Source: Bacteroidia bacterium | GTDB lineage: Bacteria; Bacteroidota; Bacteroidia; Flavobacteriales; Flavobacteriaceae | Assembly (NCBI GenBank): GCA_030429325.1 | Contig: JAUICT010000062.1 | Coordinates: 1-8,899, forward strand | Direction: 5' to 3' | Length of the DNA: 8,899 nt | In this document: positions 7,147 to 8,899 of the stretch, piece after piece | Layout of the letters: the number at the start of each line of letters is the position of its first letter | Position numbering within the stretch: position 1 is the stretch's first letter | Notes under the pieces: model-generated | Databases searched by the model: none | What the model was told of the DNA's origin: nothing | Seen by the model: only the letters and a program-made list of their open reading frames with translations | Position numbers and translations under genes: made by a program

Positions 7147-8029
7147 CATTCTATTGTTCAGCCTGTTTTTAATAGTTTCATTTGCGGTTCACGCGCAGGA
7201 ACTCAATTGTCAGGTCACCGTAAATTCTGATCAAGTAGGGCAGACCAATCAACAGATATTTAAGACATTGGAACGTTCACTGAACGATTTTGTGAACAAT
7301 ACCAAATGGACCAATAGGGTCTATCGTGAAAATGAGAAGGTCAATGCCCGAATGTTCATTACCGTAACACAGTACGAATCGGACCGGTTTGAGGCCAATA
7401 TCCAAATACAGTCTTCCCGTCCCGTGTTCAATACTTCTTATGAGAGCTCTGTGTTCAATTACAAGGATGATGCTTTTAATTTCCAATACCAAGAATTTCA
7501 GCCGTTGGTGTACAACCCCAATCTGTTCGACTCCAATCTGGTAGGGGTTATATCGTATTATGTGTACCTTGTTTTGGGCTTGGATGCCGATACCTTTTCT
7601 TTGGAAGGGGGCAATGATTTTTATAGAACGGCCCAAAATATTGTGACACAAGCACAAGGATCTAACTATAGTGGTTGGAGTCAAGAAACCGGTGAGCGTA
7701 CCCGCTTTGAGTTGGTGGACAACCTTTTGAGCAATTCTTTTAGGGAATATCGCATCGCCATGTACAATTACCACCGCAAAGGTTTGGATATTCTAGCCGA
7801 TAATAATAGTACGGGGAAACAGGTCATTGCCGGAAGCCTTCGGTTGTTCGAGACCCTTATCAAAAGACGTCCCAATGCTTTTTTGATCCAGACATTCTTT
7901 GATGCCAAATCTGAGGAAATCCAAAATATCTTTTCCGATGGCCCCAAGGTGGATATTGTAAAACTCAAGGAAACCCTGAACAAAGTGGCCCCATTTTATT
8001 CCAATACCTGGAACCAAATAAATTACTAG
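7139..8029 (+). CDS. DUF4835 family exported protein, function unknown
   Basis: 296 aa with a signal peptide: hydrophobic residues 4-17 and a VHA|QELNC cleavage site near residue 19/20. It matches the DUF4835 family, conserved in Bacteroidota next to coaBC and recN; recognisable stretches are QELNCQVTVNSDQV, IFKTLERSLNDFVNNTKWTN, IQIQSSRPVFN, EFQPLVYNPNLFDSNL, YYVYLVLGLDADTFS, RTRFELVDNLL and FLIQTFFDAKSEEI. No enzyme motif is visible. The abundance of beta-type sequence in the first half and helices in the second suggests a soluble periplasmic or surface-facing protein. The ATG at 7139 gives the compact signal peptide; the in-frame ATG at 7127 only adds MHES. The start lies inside the last codons of coaBC (8-base overlap), which suggests coupled translation. 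Its role is unknown to me; the steady linkage to coaBC and recN may be only operon history. Confidence 0.88.
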   Translation: MRNILLFSLFLIVSFAVHAQELNCQVTVNSDQVGQTNQQIFKTLERSLNDFVNNTKWTNRVYRENEKVNARMFITVTQYESDRFEANIQIQSSRPVFNTSYESSVFNYKDDAFNFQYQEFQPLVYNPNLFDSNLVGVISYYVYLVLGLDADTFSLEGGNDFYRTAQNIVTQAQGSNYSGWSQETGERTRFELVDNLLSNSFREYRIAMYNYHRKGLDILADNNSTGKQVIAGSLRLFETLIKRRPNAFLIQTFFDAKSEEIQNIFSDGPKVDIVKLKETLNKVAPFYSNTWNQINY

Positions 8030-8049
8030 CTAAGTTCTCCAAAGACATT

Positions 8050-8057
8050 TATCTTTA
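8050..8057 (+). promoter_or_regulatory. Possible -7 promoter box for recN
   Basis: TATCTTTA matches 7 of 8 positions of TAnnTTTG and lies 19 bases before the TTG start of recN, close to the spacing seen upstream of the DUF6913 and bamD starts (18 and 17 bases). No TTTG is present at the expected -33 place (about 8026-8032), so the promoter would be weak, or recN may depend mainly on readthrough from the upstream genes. Confidence 0.35.
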
Positions 8058-8075
8058 CGGGGAAAATTATCCAAA

Positions 8076-8899
8076 TTGCTAGCAAATCTTTCCATCCATA
8101 ATTATGCGCTTATTGACGATGTCAATGTGACTTTTTCCAGTGGATTTACCACGATTACTGGAGAAACAGGGGCAGGGAAATCCATATTGTTGGGGGGGCT
8201 TTCCTTGGTATTGGGCAAACGGGCAGATTTAACATCGCTCAAGAACACCGAGCAAAAATGTGTGATAGAAGCTGAATTTGATATCTCCAAATACAATCTA
8301 AAACCATTTTTTGCAGAAAACGACCTGGATTACGAGGACAGGACCATTTTGCGTCGGGAAATACTGCCCAGTGGAAAATCCAGGGCCTTTGTCAATGATA
8401 CCCCGGTAACCTTGGATGTGCTCAAGACCTTGGGCGAACAGTTGGTGGATGTACATTCCCAGCACCAGACCCTTCGTTTGACCGAGAACGACTTTCAATT
8501 AAAGGTCATCGATGCTCTTGCGGATAATTCAGAAAATCTGAAGCACTACAAAACCCATCTGGCCCAACACGCCAAAGTGTCGAAGGAATTACAGGAATTG
8601 GTCAATTTTCAATCCAATGCCGATAAAGAACACGATTACAACAGTTTTTTGTTGAAAGAATTGGAAGAAGCCAAGTTGCGGGCTGGCATGCAGGAAGAAC
8701 TGGAGGATGAATATGAGCAGTTGAACAATGTGGAGCAGATCATGGAACAATTGGCTGCGGGATACCAGTTGTTGAATGAAGAACAATTGGGCATTTTGGG
8801 TCGATTGGCAGATTTAAAGCGAACATTCCAAAACCTTTCGGGTTATGGTTCGGCATATGCATCCTTGAACGATAGGGTACAATCCGTTTTTATTGAAAC
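8076..8899 (+). CDS. recN: DNA repair protein RecN, N-terminal part (cut by right edge)
   Basis: 274 complete codons are visible; the gene continues past the window (RecN is normally about 550 aa). RecN is an SMC-like ATPase that helps repair DNA double-strand breaks. The N-terminus MLANLSIHNYALIDDVNVTF is the standard RecN opening, followed by Walker A GETGAGKS (29-36), the GLSLVLGKRAD segment and LVDVHSQHQTLRL (123-135), the RecN Q-loop region. From about residue 150 the sequence becomes charged and helical, the beginning of the coiled-coil arm. The start is TTG at 8076: no ATG or GTG exists in frame before the upstream stop at 8031, and this TTG gives exactly the family N-terminus. It lies 46 bases after the DUF4835 stop with a possible promoter box between. 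The C-terminal Walker B/signature region lies outside the window. Confidence 0.95.
   Translation, partial: MLANLSIHNYALIDDVNVTFSSGFTTITGETGAGKSILLGGLSLVLGKRADLTSLKNTEQKCVIEAEFDISKYNLKPFFAENDLDYEDRTILRREILPSGKSRAFVNDTPVTLDVLKTLGEQLVDVHSQHQTLRLTENDFQLKVIDALADNSENLKHYKTHLAQHAKVSKELQELVNFQSNADKEHDYNSFLLKELEEAKLRAGMQEELEDEYEQLNNVEQIMEQLAAGYQLLNEEQLGILGRLADLKRTFQNLSGYGSAYASLNDRVQSVFIE

Noticed and set aside
7277..7774. Minus-strand frame of 165 codons
   Set aside because: It is antisense to the DUF4835 gene, which is conserved along its whole length; long antisense frames are common in such sequence.
1..8899. Search for a defence system, prophage, transposon or CRISPR signature
   Set aside because: No direct-repeat arrays, terminal inverted repeats, integrase, transposase or toxin-antitoxin-like genes were seen; the content is ordinary core genome.

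Overview
The window looks like chromosomal core DNA of a member of the Flavobacteriia (Bacteroidota), most likely a Flavobacteriaceae species; a Muricauda-like organism is possible but only an impression. Four things point this way. The coding sequences read as typical flavobacterial versions of housekeeping proteins. The gene order bamD, rpoZ, coaBC, DUF4835, recN is one I know from Bacteroidota. Start sites are preceded by TAnnTTTG-type -7 promoter boxes rather than strong Shine-Dalgarno sites. The 5'-nucleotidase is split into two lipoprotein genes. No mobile element, CRISPR array, rRNA or tRNA gene was seen.

Layout. The left third (1-3159) is on the minus strand. It holds a secreted zinc metalloprotease whose C-terminus runs off the left edge, then a 250-base gap, then a two-gene unit that together makes the two halves of a UshA/CD73-type 5'-nucleotidase. 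In transcription order the substrate-binding (C-terminal type) domain comes first and the metallophosphatase (N-terminal type) domain second. A 61-base divergent region (3160-3220) separates this from the plus-strand genes.

The right two thirds (3221-8899) are all on the plus strand and tightly packed: a DUF6913-like protein fused translationally (TAATG) to dapA, then bamD, rpoZ, coaBC, a DUF4835 exported protein, and recN, which is cut by the right edge. These cover lysine/cell-wall precursor synthesis, outer-membrane protein assembly, RNA polymerase, coenzyme A synthesis, an unknown envelope function and DNA break repair.

Start sites were moved in several cases. The DUF6913, bamD and rpoZ genes begin at internal ATGs rather than the longest frame, the 5'-nucleotidase C-domain gene begins at GTG, and recN begins at TTG. 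Three promoter-like boxes lie 17-19 bases before the chosen starts of DUF6913, bamD and recN and support these choices.

Nothing here looks like an undescribed multi-gene system. The most interesting points are residue-level: CoaC lacks two canonical catalytic residues (Asp and Ser where E. coli has Asn125 and Cys158), the split nucleotidase has Pro where the ribose-binding Asp is expected, and the metalloprotease lacks the third ligand at the standard metzincin position.
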